Positions 23,178-30,965 of a stretch of 35,873 nt of DNA are shown here, piece by piece. The first letter of the stretch is position 1, and each line of letters begins with the position of its first letter. Below the pieces are notes generated by a model. That model was not told the origin of the DNA. It worked only from the letters and a program-made list of their open reading frames with translations, and searched no databases. The stretch is from positions 1 to 35,873 of the forward strand of contig JAIYDS010000191.1 of the NCBI GenBank assembly GCA_027487385.1, given 5' to 3'. The stretch is from Acetobacteraceae bacterium (GTDB lineage Bacteria; Pseudomonadota; Alphaproteobacteria; Acetobacterales; Acetobacteraceae). Both the position numbers and the translations under genes were made by a program.

Positions 23178-23238
23178 CGCAGGGCTCCCGATCATTCCGG
23201 AGGGAGCTTGGACCAAGCCGCTTCGCGCCGCCATTCGG

Positions 23239-23267
23239 TTGACAGAAACGAAGCCCGCGATTACCTC
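23239..23267 (+). promoter_or_regulatory. Probable promoter of the tRNA-Met gene
   Basis: A perfect TTGACA (23239-23244) is followed after 16-17 bases by TTACCT/TACCTC (23261-23267). The expected start lies about ten bases before the mature 5' end of the tRNA at 23283, which is normal for a tRNA transcript. Confidence 0.6.
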
Positions 23268-23282
23268 GGCGGCGCACTGGAT

Positions 23283-23359
23283 GGCGGCGTAGCTCAGCTG
23301 GTTAGAGCACGGCACTCATAATGCCGGGGTCAGCGGTTCAAGTCCGCTCGCCGCTACCA
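23283..23359 (+). tRNA. tRNA-Met (CAT), elongator type
   Basis: This 77-base tRNA has a 7-bp acceptor stem GGCGGCG/CGCCGCT (last pair G-T), a D-arm with AGCTCAGCTGGTTAGAGC, anticodon loop CTCATAA (anticodon CAT), a T-arm with GGTTCAAGTCC and an encoded CCA. The first acceptor base pairs, and the anticodon stem lacks the three G-C pairs of initiators, so it is not initiator tRNA. A CAT tRNA could also be the lysidine-modified isoleucine tRNA, but the acceptor and arms resemble alphaproteobacterial elongator methionine tRNAs. No integrated element is seen at its 3' end. Confidence 0.95.
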
Positions 23360-23382
23360 GTGTGGACTGCAAGCGCCGGGCA

Positions 23383-23399
23383 TGGCGGCCGGTCCGCCA
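23383..23399 (+). terminator. Weak hairpin after the tRNA gene
   Basis: TGGCGG-CCGGT-CCGCCA forms a 6-bp stem with 5-base loop, 24 bases after the tRNA CCA, followed by GCGTTTCCCC. It could end tRNA transcription, but the T-run is short. The remainder of 23360-23471 shows nothing else. Confidence 0.35.
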
Positions 23400-23471
23400 G
23401 CGTTTCCCCACAGAGCTGATGTTTTGTTGGCCGTAACAGGTCATGCCGCGCCTATCGCGCGGCGACCGCGT

Positions 23472-24437
23472 CTATTCGACGCGGCCGATCCGCTGCACGG
23501 CCGCCACCAGGCGCGCCGAATCCTCGGCGAAGAAGCGCGCGAATTCCGGCGCGTCCAGATAGCGCGGGGGCGAGCCCGCCGCCTCGAAGGCACGCAGCAA
23601 TTCGGCATCCTGCATGGCGGTGCGCAGGCTTTCGCGCAGGCGCATCTGCACCGGCGTAGGCGTGGCCACGGGCGCGAAAAGCCCCGCCCAGATGTAGAAC
23701 TCCACCTCGCGGAAGCCGGCTTCCATGAAGGTCGGCACATCGGGGAAGGCGGGCGCGCGCTCGCGCCCCCAGCAGCCCAGCACGCGCAGCCGGCCCGACT
23801 GGACATGCTGCGTCAGCGTGCCCGGCGCGCTGGCCAGCGCCTGGATATTGCCCGAGAGCAGCGCGGTGATGGCCGGCCCCGCCCCCTGGAAGGGGACATG
23901 CAGCAGGCGGATCTGCGCGGAGGCGGCGAACATCTCCATCGCCACATGCAGCGTGCCATAGGCCCCGGAGGAGCCGTAGGGGATATCGCCCGGCCGGGCG
24001 CGCGCGGCCGCCACGAATTCCGCCAGGTTGCGCCAGGGCGCATTGGCCGGGACGGCCAGCATGGTCGGGTCCGCATTGACCAGCCCGATCGGCGCGAATT
24101 GATCCACCGTATAGGGCGGCGGGCGGCCGAAGAGCTTCTCCGCCTCCGGGATCACGGCGAGCGAGGAAAGCGCCATGAGCAGCGTCTGCCCATCGGCAGG
24201 GGCGCGGGCGACAAAGCCGGAGCCGATGGCCCCAGCCCCGCCGGGCCGGTTCTGCACCACCACCGCCTGACGCAGGTTGCGCTCCATGGCGGCGGCGACA
24301 GGACGCGCGGCCAGGTCCGCCTGGCCGCCGGGCGGGAAGCCCACCACCATGGTCACGGGCCGAGAGGGAAAATCCGTGCCCTGCGCCGCAGCGGCGCCCG
24401 GGACGAGAGCGAGCAGGCCGCGCCGCGCGAGCTTCAT
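23472..24437 (-). CDS. Tripartite tricarboxylate transporter receptor (TctC/Bug family), orphan 4
   Basis: This 321-residue receptor has the signal sequence KLARRGLLALVPGAAAAQG, then FPSRPVTMVVGFPPGG and QADLAARPV as the ligand loop. IPYGSSGAYGTLHVAMEMF and LLHVPFQGAGPAITALLSG are the other family blocks. Its ATG overlaps the stop of the small ORF upstream (ATGA), and no ribosome-binding site sits at the right distance: an AGGAGG lies more than 30 bases upstream. Translation therefore probably depends on the small ORF. It is the last gene of the amidase / FAH / small ORF / receptor operon, so its ligand may be related to the amide or acid those enzymes handle. Confidence 0.9.
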   Translation of the reverse strand: MKLARRGLLALVPGAAAAQGTDFPSRPVTMVVGFPPGGQADLAARPVAAAMERNLRQAVVVQNRPGGAGAIGSGFVARAPADGQTLLMALSSLAVIPEAEKLFGRPPPYTVDQFAPIGLVNADPTMLAVPANAPWRNLAEFVAAARARPGDIPYGSSGAYGTLHVAMEMFAASAQIRLLHVPFQGAGPAITALLSGNIQALASAPGTLTQHVQSGRLRVLGCWGRERAPAFPDVPTFMEAGFREVEFYIWAGLFAPVATPTPVQMRLRESLRTAMQDAELLRAFEAAGSPPRYLDAPEFARFFAEDSARLVAAVQRIGRVE

Positions 24438-24604
24438 GCCGCGGCGGCGTCGCGTTCGTCGGCGGGACGAACCTCCTGGGGTTCGTCACCGCGGGGCGGC
24501 TCGTAGAAGGCGGCCGCATTGGCGGCGCGCTCCGGCAGGGTGCAGATCTGCGTCGCCGTCAGGGGACGACGGCGCAGCATGGGCAAGGGGCTGGGTCCAC
24601 GCAA
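24434..24604 (-). CDS. Small coupled ORF (56 codons) before receptor 4
   Basis: The frame opens at a TTG (24604) with GGGAGG nine bases upstream, or at the ATG at 24580 without a binding site. It encodes a hydrophilic peptide including PLTATQICTLPERAANAA and FYEPPRGDEPQEVRP and ends in an ATGA overlap with the receptor gene. No family is recognised. It has no signal peptide or membrane segment, so it is either a small cytoplasmic protein or a translated leader that delivers ribosomes to the receptor start. The gap to the FAH-family gene is 50 bases. Evidence for translation is positional only. Confidence 0.5.
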   Translation of the reverse strand: MRGPSPLPMLRRRPLTATQICTLPERAANAAAFYEPPRGDEPQEVRPADERDAAAA

Positions 24605-24654
24605 AATTCTGTTCCTCCCACCGGCGGTGTCACGCTTTAGTCGCAATTCTGGAG

Positions 24655-25512
24655 TCAGGCCACCCGATTCTCGAGAATTCCGATTCCCGGAACCTCGATG
24701 CGCACCACATCGCCCGAAGCGAGGAAGCGCGGCGGGTTGAAGCCGATCCCCACCCCCGCCGGCGTGCCAGTGGCGATGACGTCGCCCGGCTCCAGCGTGA
24801 TGGCGGCGCTGATGGCTTCGATCAGCGTCGGAATGTCGAAAATCAGGTCGCTGACAGGCGCGTGCTGGCGCTTCTCGCCATTCACCCAAGTGGTCAGCGT
24901 CAGCGCCGTCGGGTCCGGCACCTCATCCGCGGTCAGGATCGCCGGGCCCATGGGGCAGAAGCTGTCCAGCCCCTTGCCCAGGATCCACTGGCTGTGGCGC
25001 TTCTGCAGATGCCGCGCCGTGACGTCGTTGATGATGGTGTAGCCGAAGACGTGCTTCAGCGCATCGGCCTTGGCGATGCCGCGCCCACCCTTCCCTATGA
25101 CGACGCCGAGTTCGCCCTCGTAATCCAGGCCGCCGGTGGGATCGAGATGGCCCAGGATCGGCTCGCCCGACGCGATGATGCTGGTGTGCGGCTTGCTGAA
25201 CACCACGGGATAGGGCGGGACCACATCCTTGGCGCCGCCGTCGAAGCCGGAACCCGCGAATTCCTTGGCATGCTCGTGGTAGTTCTTGCCCACGCAAAAC
25301 ACATTCTTCGGGGTGCGCGGAATGGGGGCCAGCAGCCGGGCCTCGGTGACCACCGGCGCATCCCCGATGCTGGGCATGCGGCCGGAGGCGATGAGCCCCA
25401 GCATGTCCCGCGGCAGGGAGGCATCGCGAGCGGTGATGTCGCGCACGGCGCCCGCGGAATCCAGGGCGCCCACACGGGCCCCCATGCCATCGGTGAAGGT
25501 GACAAGCCGCAC
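24655..25512 (-). CDS. Fumarylacetoacetate hydrolase (FAH) family protein
   Basis: This 285-residue protein has the FAH fold, whose members cleave C-C bonds, hydrate or tautomerise, or decarboxylate oxo-acids. VFCVGKNYHEHAKEF (about 71-85) carries the family's YxxH. DYEGELGVVIGKGG provides the two metal-binding Glu residues, and GYTIINDVTARHLQ the Asp and ligand residues. LGKGLDSFCPMGP and GDVIATGTPAGVGIGF complete the signature. The GTG start has GGGAG eight bases upstream. It follows the amidase gene after 54 bases and precedes the small ORF and receptor. Related proteins include acylpyruvases and 2-oxo-hept-3-ene-dioate hydratases/isomerases. Confidence 0.88.
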   Translation of the reverse strand: MRLVTFTDGMGARVGALDSAGAVRDITARDASLPRDMLGLIASGRMPSIGDAPVVTEARLLAPIPRTPKNVFCVGKNYHEHAKEFAGSGFDGGAKDVVPPYPVVFSKPHTSIIASGEPILGHLDPTGGLDYEGELGVVIGKGGRGIAKADALKHVFGYTIINDVTARHLQKRHSQWILGKGLDSFCPMGPAILTADEVPDPTALTLTTWVNGEKRQHAPVSDLIFDIPTLIEAISAAITLEPGDVIATGTPAGVGIGFNPPRFLASGDVVRIEVPGIGILENRVA

Positions 25513-25566
25513 GCGAAACTCCCGCCCTGATCACAGGGGGCGGGGTGAAGCATCTTTTCGCTTGCG

Positions 25567-26961
25567 TTACAAGATGGGGGCAGGTTGTGTTTGCAGGGCC
25601 AGTTCGATCGCCCGCGCCGCCTGGAAACAGAGGTCATCGCGATACAGCGCGGCGGCGACCTGCACGGCGCGCGGCATCCCCTCGGAATCCAGGCCCACCG
25701 GCACGGAAATCGCCGGCTGCCGGGTCAGGTTGTGGGTGAAGGTCCAGGGCGCCCAGTCGCGCCAGAGCGCCATGCGGGGGTGCAGCGTCGGCTGGTCGGC
25801 GCCAAAAGCCGCGGTGGGGGTGCAGGGCGTCAGCATCAGGTCAAAACGCTGGTGGAAGCGCGCCATGGCGTGCGCGGCCTCGATCCGCAGCGCATCGGCG
25901 GCCAGGAAATCCACCGCACTCATCTGGCCTTCGGCGGCGGCGACCTCGGCGATGCCGTCATCCAGCAGATGGCGCTTCTCCTCCGGCACGGAGGCCACCA
26001 GGCGGGAGAGCGCCACGCCCCAGACCCGGCCGAAAATCGCCCGCGTGTCGGGCAATTGCGGGTCGGCTTCCTCGATGACGGCACCGGCGGCTTCCAGCGC
26101 GCGGGCGGCCTGCATCAGCGCCGTCTCGCCCTCGGCATCGAGCGGCGCATCGAAGCCCATGCGGCGGACGAGGGCCACGCGCAGGCCGGTCACACCTTCC
26201 TCGATGCCGTCGCGCCAGTCCCGCTTTTCGTCGGGCAGGCAAAAGGGGTCGCGCAGGTCGTGGCGCGCCATGGCGTTCATCATCAGCGCCGCATCGCGCA
26301 CGCCGCGCGCCATGGGGCCCGCGACCGCCACATTGGCGAAGGCACCGAGCGGCCATTGCGGAATACGGCCGAAGCTGGGCTTCACCCCCACCACACCGCA
26401 AAAGGCGGCCGGGATGCGGATGGAGCCGCCGGCATCGGTGCCGATATGCAAGGGCCCGAAGCAGGCGGCGGCCGCGGCCCCGGCCCCGCTGGAGGAACCG
26501 CCCGGCGTGCGCTCGCGATTCCAGGGGTTGCGGGTGATGCCGTGCAGCGGGCAATCCCCGGGCGATTTCCAGCCGAATTCCGTGGTGGTGGTCTTGCCGA
26601 TGATGACTGCGCCCGCCTGCTTGAGGCCCAGCACCGAGGGCGCATCCTCGGTGGCCGGCGTGGCCTCGGTGGTGCGGCTGCCGCGCCGCGTGGGGAAGCC
26701 CGCGACGTTCAGCAGATCCTTCACCGTCACCGGCACGCCATCCAGCCCCCCCATGGGGCGCCCGGCCGCCCAGCGCGCTTCGCTTTCGCCCGCCTGTTGC
26801 AGGGCGCGGGGGTTGAGGGCGGCGAAGGCATTCACCCAGGGGTTCATCCGCGCGATGCGCTCGGTGACGGCCTTCAGCGCCTCGACCGGCGAGAGGGCGC
26901 GGCGGGCATAGAGGGTCAGAAGCTCTTCGGCTTCCATCAAAGCGGGGTCGGTCTGTGTCAT
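25567..26961 (-). CDS. Amidase-signature family amidase
   Basis: This 464-residue enzyme carries the complete Ser-cisSer-Lys triad: Lys81 in VPVTVKDLLN, Ser156 in TPGGSSSGAGAA and Ser180 in GTDAGGSIRIPAAF. The distances between them (75 and 24 residues) equal those of characterised amidase-signature enzymes. It hydrolyses an amide to acid and ammonia; AtzF-, GatA- and mandelamide hydrolase-like members cannot be told apart here. It is not GatA, because gatC/gatB are absent and the ending is different. It is first in the operon with the FAH-family protein, small ORF and receptor 4. The ATG has only a weak purine stretch upstream. The 50-base gap before it contains a GC-rich hairpin (GCGCCGG-CCCG-CCGGGCGC). 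Confidence 0.88.
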   Translation of the reverse strand: MTQTDPALMEAEELLTLYARRALSPVEALKAVTERIARMNPWVNAFAALNPRALQQAGESEARWAAGRPMGGLDGVPVTVKDLLNVAGFPTRRGSRTTEATPATEDAPSVLGLKQAGAVIIGKTTTTEFGWKSPGDCPLHGITRNPWNRERTPGGSSSGAGAAAAACFGPLHIGTDAGGSIRIPAAFCGVVGVKPSFGRIPQWPLGAFANVAVAGPMARGVRDAALMMNAMARHDLRDPFCLPDEKRDWRDGIEEGVTGLRVALVRRMGFDAPLDAEGETALMQAARALEAAGAVIEEADPQLPDTRAIFGRVWGVALSRLVASVPEEKRHLLDDGIAEVAAAEGQMSAVDFLAADALRIEAAHAMARFHQRFDLMLTPCTPTAAFGADQPTLHPRMALWRDWAPWTFTHNLTRQPAISVPVGLDSEGMPRAVQVAAALYRDDLCFQAARAIELALQTQPAPIL

Positions 26962-27011
26962 GGCCCTAGAATGCGCCGGCCCGCCGGGCGCGTCACCTGG
27001 GCCAGGCGCGC

Positions 27012-27251
27012 TCAGACGGGTTCGGCGAGGTCCAGTCGGCGCTCGACGCGCTCCACGCGGTCACTCAGGCGATCCACGCGGGCCGAGAGATGCGCATCAG
27101 CCTCCGCCAGATGTGCCAATTCACGGCGCACCGCGGCAAGCCCCAGTTCGACACTCGTGAGGCGCGCTTTCATCTCGCGCATATCCTCGCGCAATCCGCC
27201 GATCTCGGCGCGGATGGGTCGCAGATGCTCCAGGACCAGGTTGTCGCCCAT
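27012..27251 (-). CDS. Small coiled-coil protein
   Basis: This 79-residue protein, beginning MGDNLVLEHLRPIRAEIGGL, is almost entirely a predicted coiled coil with heptad-spaced Leu/Ile/Val (LREDMREMKARLTSVELGL, VDRLSDRVERVERRLDLAE). Similar small proteins are common as hypothetical genes in alphaproteobacteria; no function is known to me. It has no membrane segment. There is no ribosome-binding site, and a -10-like CTATAT ends about seven bases before the ATG, suggesting a leaderless transcript. It stands alone between the amidase and the TTC38-like gene. Confidence 0.75.
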   Translation of the reverse strand: MGDNLVLEHLRPIRAEIGGLREDMREMKARLTSVELGLAAVRRELAHLAEADAHLSARVDRLSDRVERVERRLDLAEPV

Positions 27252-27257
27252 AAACCC

Positions 27258-27264
27258 GATATAG
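27258..27264 (-). promoter_or_regulatory. -10-like element for the coiled-coil gene
   Basis: On the minus strand CTATATC sits so that transcription would begin at or next to the ATG at 27251. The best upstream hexamer is only ATGCAAG-like, so the -35 is weak. Confidence 0.35.
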
Positions 27265-27290
27265 CATGTGCCGGGCTGGCTTGCATCGCC

Positions 27291-28592
27291 TCAATGCCGC
27301 GCCACCCCCGCCACCGGAACGCCGCCGGGCCCCGGGCGCCGCACGGCCAGGATGCGCCGCAGATCCCCGAGCCGCCCGGCCTCGACGCAGGCGCGCAGCA
27401 GGGTGAATTCCACCAGGTCGGTCTGCGCGCGGCTGCCGCCGATGCGTTCGCTTTGCGGCAGCAGCGGCTCCAGCCCCGCGATCACCGCATCGAAATCGCG
27501 CCGCTCATAGGCCAGGAACGCTCGGGACAAGGCGGGGATGACAGGCCCCGAGGGGTAGCGCCCGTCCCGCTCCAACGCCGCCATCTGCCCAAGGCGTGCT
27601 TCGAGCGCCGCGCCATCGCCCGCCACCGCCTGGGCCAGCACCACATGCATGTCGGCAAAGGCGATGCCCGCGCCGGGGAAGCGCTCCAGCGCGAAGCGGT
27701 GCATCTCCTGCCAGGCCTGTTCATCGCGGGGATAGCCGGCCAATTCCCAGCGCCAGAGGAAGGAGATCGCATCCTGCAGCCTTTGCCGGGCGACGCCGCT
27801 ATGGCCTTGCAGCGAGACCGCCTCGCGGAACAGCGCCAGCGCCGCCTCGGGCTCGCCCGCCTCCATCTCGCCCAGCGCCAGGTGCCAGTGCAGATGGCCA
27901 TGCAGCACGCCGGCACGCGGATAATCTCGCAGCCAACCGCGCAGGAAATCCCGCGCCGCGACGGGCTCTCCATCCTCGTAGCAGAGATGCGCCATGGAAT
28001 GCGCGACCCAGGCGCTGTCCGGGCGCCGGGCGAAGGAATGCTCGACCAGCGGGCGCGCCGCCGCATTCTGCCCGGCCTCGTTCAGCGCCATGGCATGGGC
28101 GGAGGCGAACCACCAATCCTCACCATAATGCGGCGCGAGGCTGTCCATCAGCGCGACCAGCCGCGCCTTCTGCCCCACCTCGCCCGAGGCGCCGAGCAGG
28201 CCATTGGGATTGGCCGTGGTGTTCAGCACCAGCGCATCGCGCGGCCATTGCGCGATATGCGCCTCCATCGCCGCGATGGCCTGATCCACCCGCCCACCCA
28301 GCAGGATGCGGAAGAATTGGATCTGACTGGCCTCCCGCGCCGTGACGCCTTCGGTGAGCGCCTCGGCCGCCGCCACGGCATCGCGCGCGCCGGCGGCATC
28401 GCCCAGGAAGAGAAAGGCCTGGGCGCGGCCGATCTGGGCCAGGGCGAAACCCGGATCGGCGGCGAGTGCCGCGTCAAAGGCCGCGCCGATGCCCGGGTAT
28501 TGCGTGAGCACGCGGTCCAGCCCCAGCGCATAGGCATCGCGCGCCGCAGCGGAGCGGGTGGTGAGCGTCAGGCCGTAGGGGTCCGTCAGCAT
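27291..28592 (-). CDS. TTC38-like tetratricopeptide-repeat protein
   Basis: This 433-residue protein consists of helical repeats. Its start, DPYGLTLTTRSAAARDAYALG, and the following FDAALAADPGFALAQIGRAQ match the TTC38 (tetratricopeptide repeat protein 38) group. WWFASAHAMALNEAGQ, AWVAHSMAHLCYEDGEP and HGHLHWHLALGEMEAGEPEA are its His-rich repeat blocks. No signal peptide is present. The function is unknown in bacteria. The ATG shares one base with the stop of the acyl-CoA synthetase gene (TGATG), so the two are translationally coupled and may serve the same process. Confidence 0.83.
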   Translation of the reverse strand: MLTDPYGLTLTTRSAAARDAYALGLDRVLTQYPGIGAAFDAALAADPGFALAQIGRAQAFLFLGDAAGARDAVAAAEALTEGVTAREASQIQFFRILLGGRVDQAIAAMEAHIAQWPRDALVLNTTANPNGLLGASGEVGQKARLVALMDSLAPHYGEDWWFASAHAMALNEAGQNAAARPLVEHSFARRPDSAWVAHSMAHLCYEDGEPVAARDFLRGWLRDYPRAGVLHGHLHWHLALGEMEAGEPEAALALFREAVSLQGHSGVARQRLQDAISFLWRWELAGYPRDEQAWQEMHRFALERFPGAGIAFADMHVVLAQAVAGDGAALEARLGQMAALERDGRYPSGPVIPALSRAFLAYERRDFDAVIAGLEPLLPQSERIGGSRAQTDLVEFTLLRACVEAGRLGDLRRILAVRRPGPGGVPVAGVARH

Positions 28593-30274
28593 CAGCGCAG
28601 CTCCGGGAAATCCTCCTCACGGAATTCCCCCTCGCCGCGCAGCCCGGCCTTGAAGCGGCGCTCCTCCTCCTGGCGCAGCTCCACGCGGCGGATTTTTCCC
28701 GAAATCGTCTTGGGCAAATCATACACTTCGAGGCGGCGCAGGCGCTTGTAGGGCGCGAGGCGCTCGCGCAGGTGCTGGAAGATGCCGAGCATGGTGGCGC
28801 GGTCGGCCTCCACGCCTGCCGCCAGCACGATATAGCCCTTGGGCACGGCCATGCGCACGGCATCGGGCGCTGGCACAACCGCGGCTTCCACCACCGCCTC
28901 ATGCTCGATCAGCGCGCTCTCCAGCTCGAAGGGCGAAATGCGGTAGTCGGAGGCCTTGAACACGTCATCCGCGCGGCCGACATAGGTGTAGTAGCCCTCC
29001 GCATCCCGCGTCGCGACATCGCCGGTGCGATAGGCGATGGAACCCAGCGGCGCGAAGCTGCCATCATCATTCTGGTAGCCCTGCATCAGCGCCACGGGCG
29101 GCGGGTCGAGCAGGATGGAGACCTCGCCCTCCTCGACCTCCTCGTCATCCGGGTTGAGCAGCCGGATGCGATAGCCGGGCGATTCCTGGCCCATGCTGCC
29201 GGGCTTCACCACCTGGCCGGGGAAGCTTGCGATCTGCAGCGTGGTCTCGGTCTGGCCATAGCCCTCGCGGATGGTCATGCCCCACACCTTCTGGACATGC
29301 TCGATCACCTCCGGGTTCAGCGGCTCGCCGGCCGAGCAGAGCTCGCGCAAGCTCCCGCGATGCGGCGCCATGTCCTGCTGCACCATCATGCGCCAGACGG
29401 TGGGCGGCGCGCAGAAGGTGTTCACGCCCTGCGCGGCCATGGTCTCCAGCGTGGCGCGGGCATCGAAGCGCGGCTGGTTGTTGATCAGGATGGTGGCCCC
29501 CGCATTCCAGGGGGCGAAGACATTGCTCCAGGCATGCTTGGCCCAGCCGGGCGAGGAGATGTTGAAATGCAGGTCGCCCGGCTGCAGCCCCAGCCAATAC
29601 ATCGTGATCAGATGGCCGACCGGGTAGGACATCTGGTCATGCAGCACGAGCTTGGGCTTGGCCGTGGTGCCGGAGGTGAAATAGAGCAGCAGCGGATCGC
29701 GCGCCTGGGTCACACCCTCCGGCGTGAAATCGGCGCTGTTCTCCAGCAGGGAATCATAATCCACCCAGCCGGTGGCGCCGCCGACGGCGATGCGCGAGAC
29801 CTTGGGATCCAGCCCGTCGAATTTCCGCGCATCGGCGCCGCTGGCCACCACATGCTGCACGCGGCCGCGCTCGAAGCGGTCCTTCAGATCGGCGGGCGTC
29901 AGCAGGGTGGTGGCAGGGATCACCACGGCGCCGAGCTTCTGCGCCGCCAGCATGGTCTCCCAGAGCGGCGCCACATTGCCCAGCATCATCAGGATGCGGT
30001 CGCAGCGCTTCACGCCCATGGCGCGCAGGCCGTTCGCGAGGCGGCTTGAATCGGCGGAGAGCTGGGCGAAGCTGCGGGTGGTGGCGCCCTCGCCGAGGAT
30101 CCGCAGCGCCTCGCTATTGCCCAGCGGCCCGCGCGCCAGCTCGGCGTCGAACCAGTCCAGCGCGTAGTTGAAGCGCTCCATCGCCGGCCAGCGGAAATCG
30201 CGATGCGCCGCGGCATAGTCGCCGCGATGCGCGAAGAGCAGGTCCCGCGCCTGTTTGAAAGCCTCGCCGCTCAT
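28592..30274 (-). CDS. AMP-forming acyl-CoA synthetase (medium-chain/aryl type)
   Basis: This 560-residue member of the ANL superfamily activates a carboxylic acid through an acyl-AMP to the CoA thioester. The P-loop-like YFTSGTTAKPK (198-208), the EGYGQTET core (337-344), YRTGD (415-419), the hinge GRADDVFK (433-440) and the catalytic Lys527 in PKTISGK are all intact. SSPGWAKHAWSNVFAPWNAG resembles medium-chain ACSM-type and benzoate/acetate-like enzymes. The ATG has GGGAGGGG six bases upstream. The TTC38-like gene follows, overlapping by one base. The acid is unknown. Confidence 0.9.
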   Translation of the reverse strand: MSGEAFKQARDLLFAHRGDYAAAHRDFRWPAMERFNYALDWFDAELARGPLGNSEALRILGEGATTRSFAQLSADSSRLANGLRAMGVKRCDRILMMLGNVAPLWETMLAAQKLGAVVIPATTLLTPADLKDRFERGRVQHVVASGADARKFDGLDPKVSRIAVGGATGWVDYDSLLENSADFTPEGVTQARDPLLLYFTSGTTAKPKLVLHDQMSYPVGHLITMYWLGLQPGDLHFNISSPGWAKHAWSNVFAPWNAGATILINNQPRFDARATLETMAAQGVNTFCAPPTVWRMMVQQDMAPHRGSLRELCSAGEPLNPEVIEHVQKVWGMTIREGYGQTETTLQIASFPGQVVKPGSMGQESPGYRIRLLNPDDEEVEEGEVSILLDPPPVALMQGYQNDDGSFAPLGSIAYRTGDVATRDAEGYYTYVGRADDVFKASDYRISPFELESALIEHEAVVEAAVVPAPDAVRMAVPKGYIVLAAGVEADRATMLGIFQHLRERLAPYKRLRRLEVYDLPKTISGKIRRVELRQEEERRFKAGLRGEGEFREEDFPELR

Positions 30275-30337
30275 GCCGGCCCCTCCCTCGATCTGGTCTT
30301 GGGCGGAGAGGCTAGAGCATGACGACCAGCGGTGGAA

Positions 30338-30685
30338 TCACCGCGGCGTGGAATCCGCGGACACTTCGGGCGCGCAATAAAGCCGGTAGAGCGTCTCCAG
30401 GATCGCCTGCACCTCGGGGCTGGCCAGGCGATAGAAGATGGTCTGCCCCTCGCGCCGCGTCTCGACGAGGCCGAGATCCCGCATCCGGGCCAGGTGCTGG
30501 GACAGGGCGGTGGGCGAAAGACCGGCCAGAGCAGCCAGGGACCCCACCGATTTCTCGCCTTGGAGCATGTGGCAGAGCGCCATCAGCCGCTTGCCATGGG
30601 CCATGGCGGCGAGCAGCCGGGCCGCCTCCTCCGCCTTCTGCGCCATGCCGGCGAGCGGCAGCGCCAGGCCGTCGTGATCTTTCAT
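30338..30685 (-). CDS. ArsR-family dithiol regulator (BigR/SqrR-like)
   Basis: This 115-residue winged-helix repressor has the recognition region GLSPTALSQHLARMRDLGLV (55-74) and wing RREGQTIFYRLASPEV. Two cysteines, Cys38 in MALCHMLQGEKSV and Cys104 in YRLYCAPE, occupy the positions used by BigR/SqrR to form a tri- or tetrasulfide bridge with reactive sulfur; the metal-binding ELCVCDL motif of ArsR is absent. It should therefore sense persulfide/sulfide and repress the divergent transport genes and itself. AGGAG precedes the ATG. The only flanking sulfur genes are the DUF2892 and YeeE/YedE proteins; no persulfide dioxygenase is adjacent. Confidence 0.87.
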   Translation of the reverse strand: MKDHDGLALPLAGMAQKAEEAARLLAAMAHGKRLMALCHMLQGEKSVGSLAALAGLSPTALSQHLARMRDLGLVETRREGQTIFYRLASPEVQAILETLYRLYCAPEVSADSTPR

Positions 30686-30686
30686 C

Positions 30687-30721
30687 TTGACTCCTGCGTA
30701 TCTTCGTATTTACATATATAC
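30687..30721 (+). promoter_or_regulatory. Promoter and AT-rich operator of the sulfur-transport operon
   Basis: TTGACT (30687-30692) and TACATA (30711-30716), 18 bases apart, form a plausible promoter toward DUF2892. The imperfect dyad GTATTTACATATATAC (30706-30721) covers the -10 and is by far the most AT-rich stretch nearby. BigR-type regulators bind such AT-rich dyads, and the site is well placed to block transcription in both directions. Confidence 0.6.
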
Positions 30722-30745
30722 AGACAACCCAAAGGAATGGCCAGC

Positions 30746-30964
30746 ATGACCAATATCGGCACTCTCGATCGCACCCTCCGCTTCCTCCTCGGCGCCATCC
30801 TCGCCGCCGCGCCCTTCCTTTTCGCGGAGAGCTTCGCGGGCCTCGGCACCTGGCGTTTCGCCGTGGTCGCAGTGGGTGCGGTGCTGCTGGGCACCGCCCT
30901 CTTCCGCGTCTGTCCCGCTTATCTCCTGTTCGGTATCCGGACCTGCGCGGTCAACCGCACATAA
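30746..30964 (+). CDS. DUF2892 small membrane protein (YgaP transmembrane-like)
   Basis: This 72-residue protein has two hydrophobic helices (FLLGAILAAAPFLFAESF and WRFAVVAVGAVLLGTALF) and the typical DUF2892 ends NIGTLDRTLRF and CPAYLLFGIRTCAV with two cysteines. AAGGA lies nine bases before the chosen ATG; the in-frame ATG at 30737 overlaps it. DUF2892 domains occur alone or fused to rhodanese domains and go with sulfide/persulfide genes. It is the first gene of a three-gene unit, two bases before the next ATG. Confidence 0.88.
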   Translation: MTNIGTLDRTLRFLLGAILAAAPFLFAESFAGLGTWRFAVVAVGAVLLGTALFRVCPAYLLFGIRTCAVNRT

Positions 30965-30965
30965 G

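Noticed and set aside
23283..23359. Initiator tRNA-fMet, or lysidine-modified tRNA-Ile, as identity for the CAT tRNA.
   Set aside because: The first acceptor base is paired and the anticodon stem lacks three consecutive G-C pairs (not initiator); acceptor and arms fit elongator Met better than Ile2, although the latter is not strictly excluded.
24670..24690. TTCTCGAGAATTCC palindrome resembling the TCGAA operator core.
   Set aside because: It lies within the FAH-family coding sequence, differs in the flanks and has no partner box.
25567..26961. GatA subunit of the aminoacyl-tRNA amidotransferase.
   Set aside because: The amidase triad is shared, but there is no gatC or gatB beside it and the operon context is catabolic.
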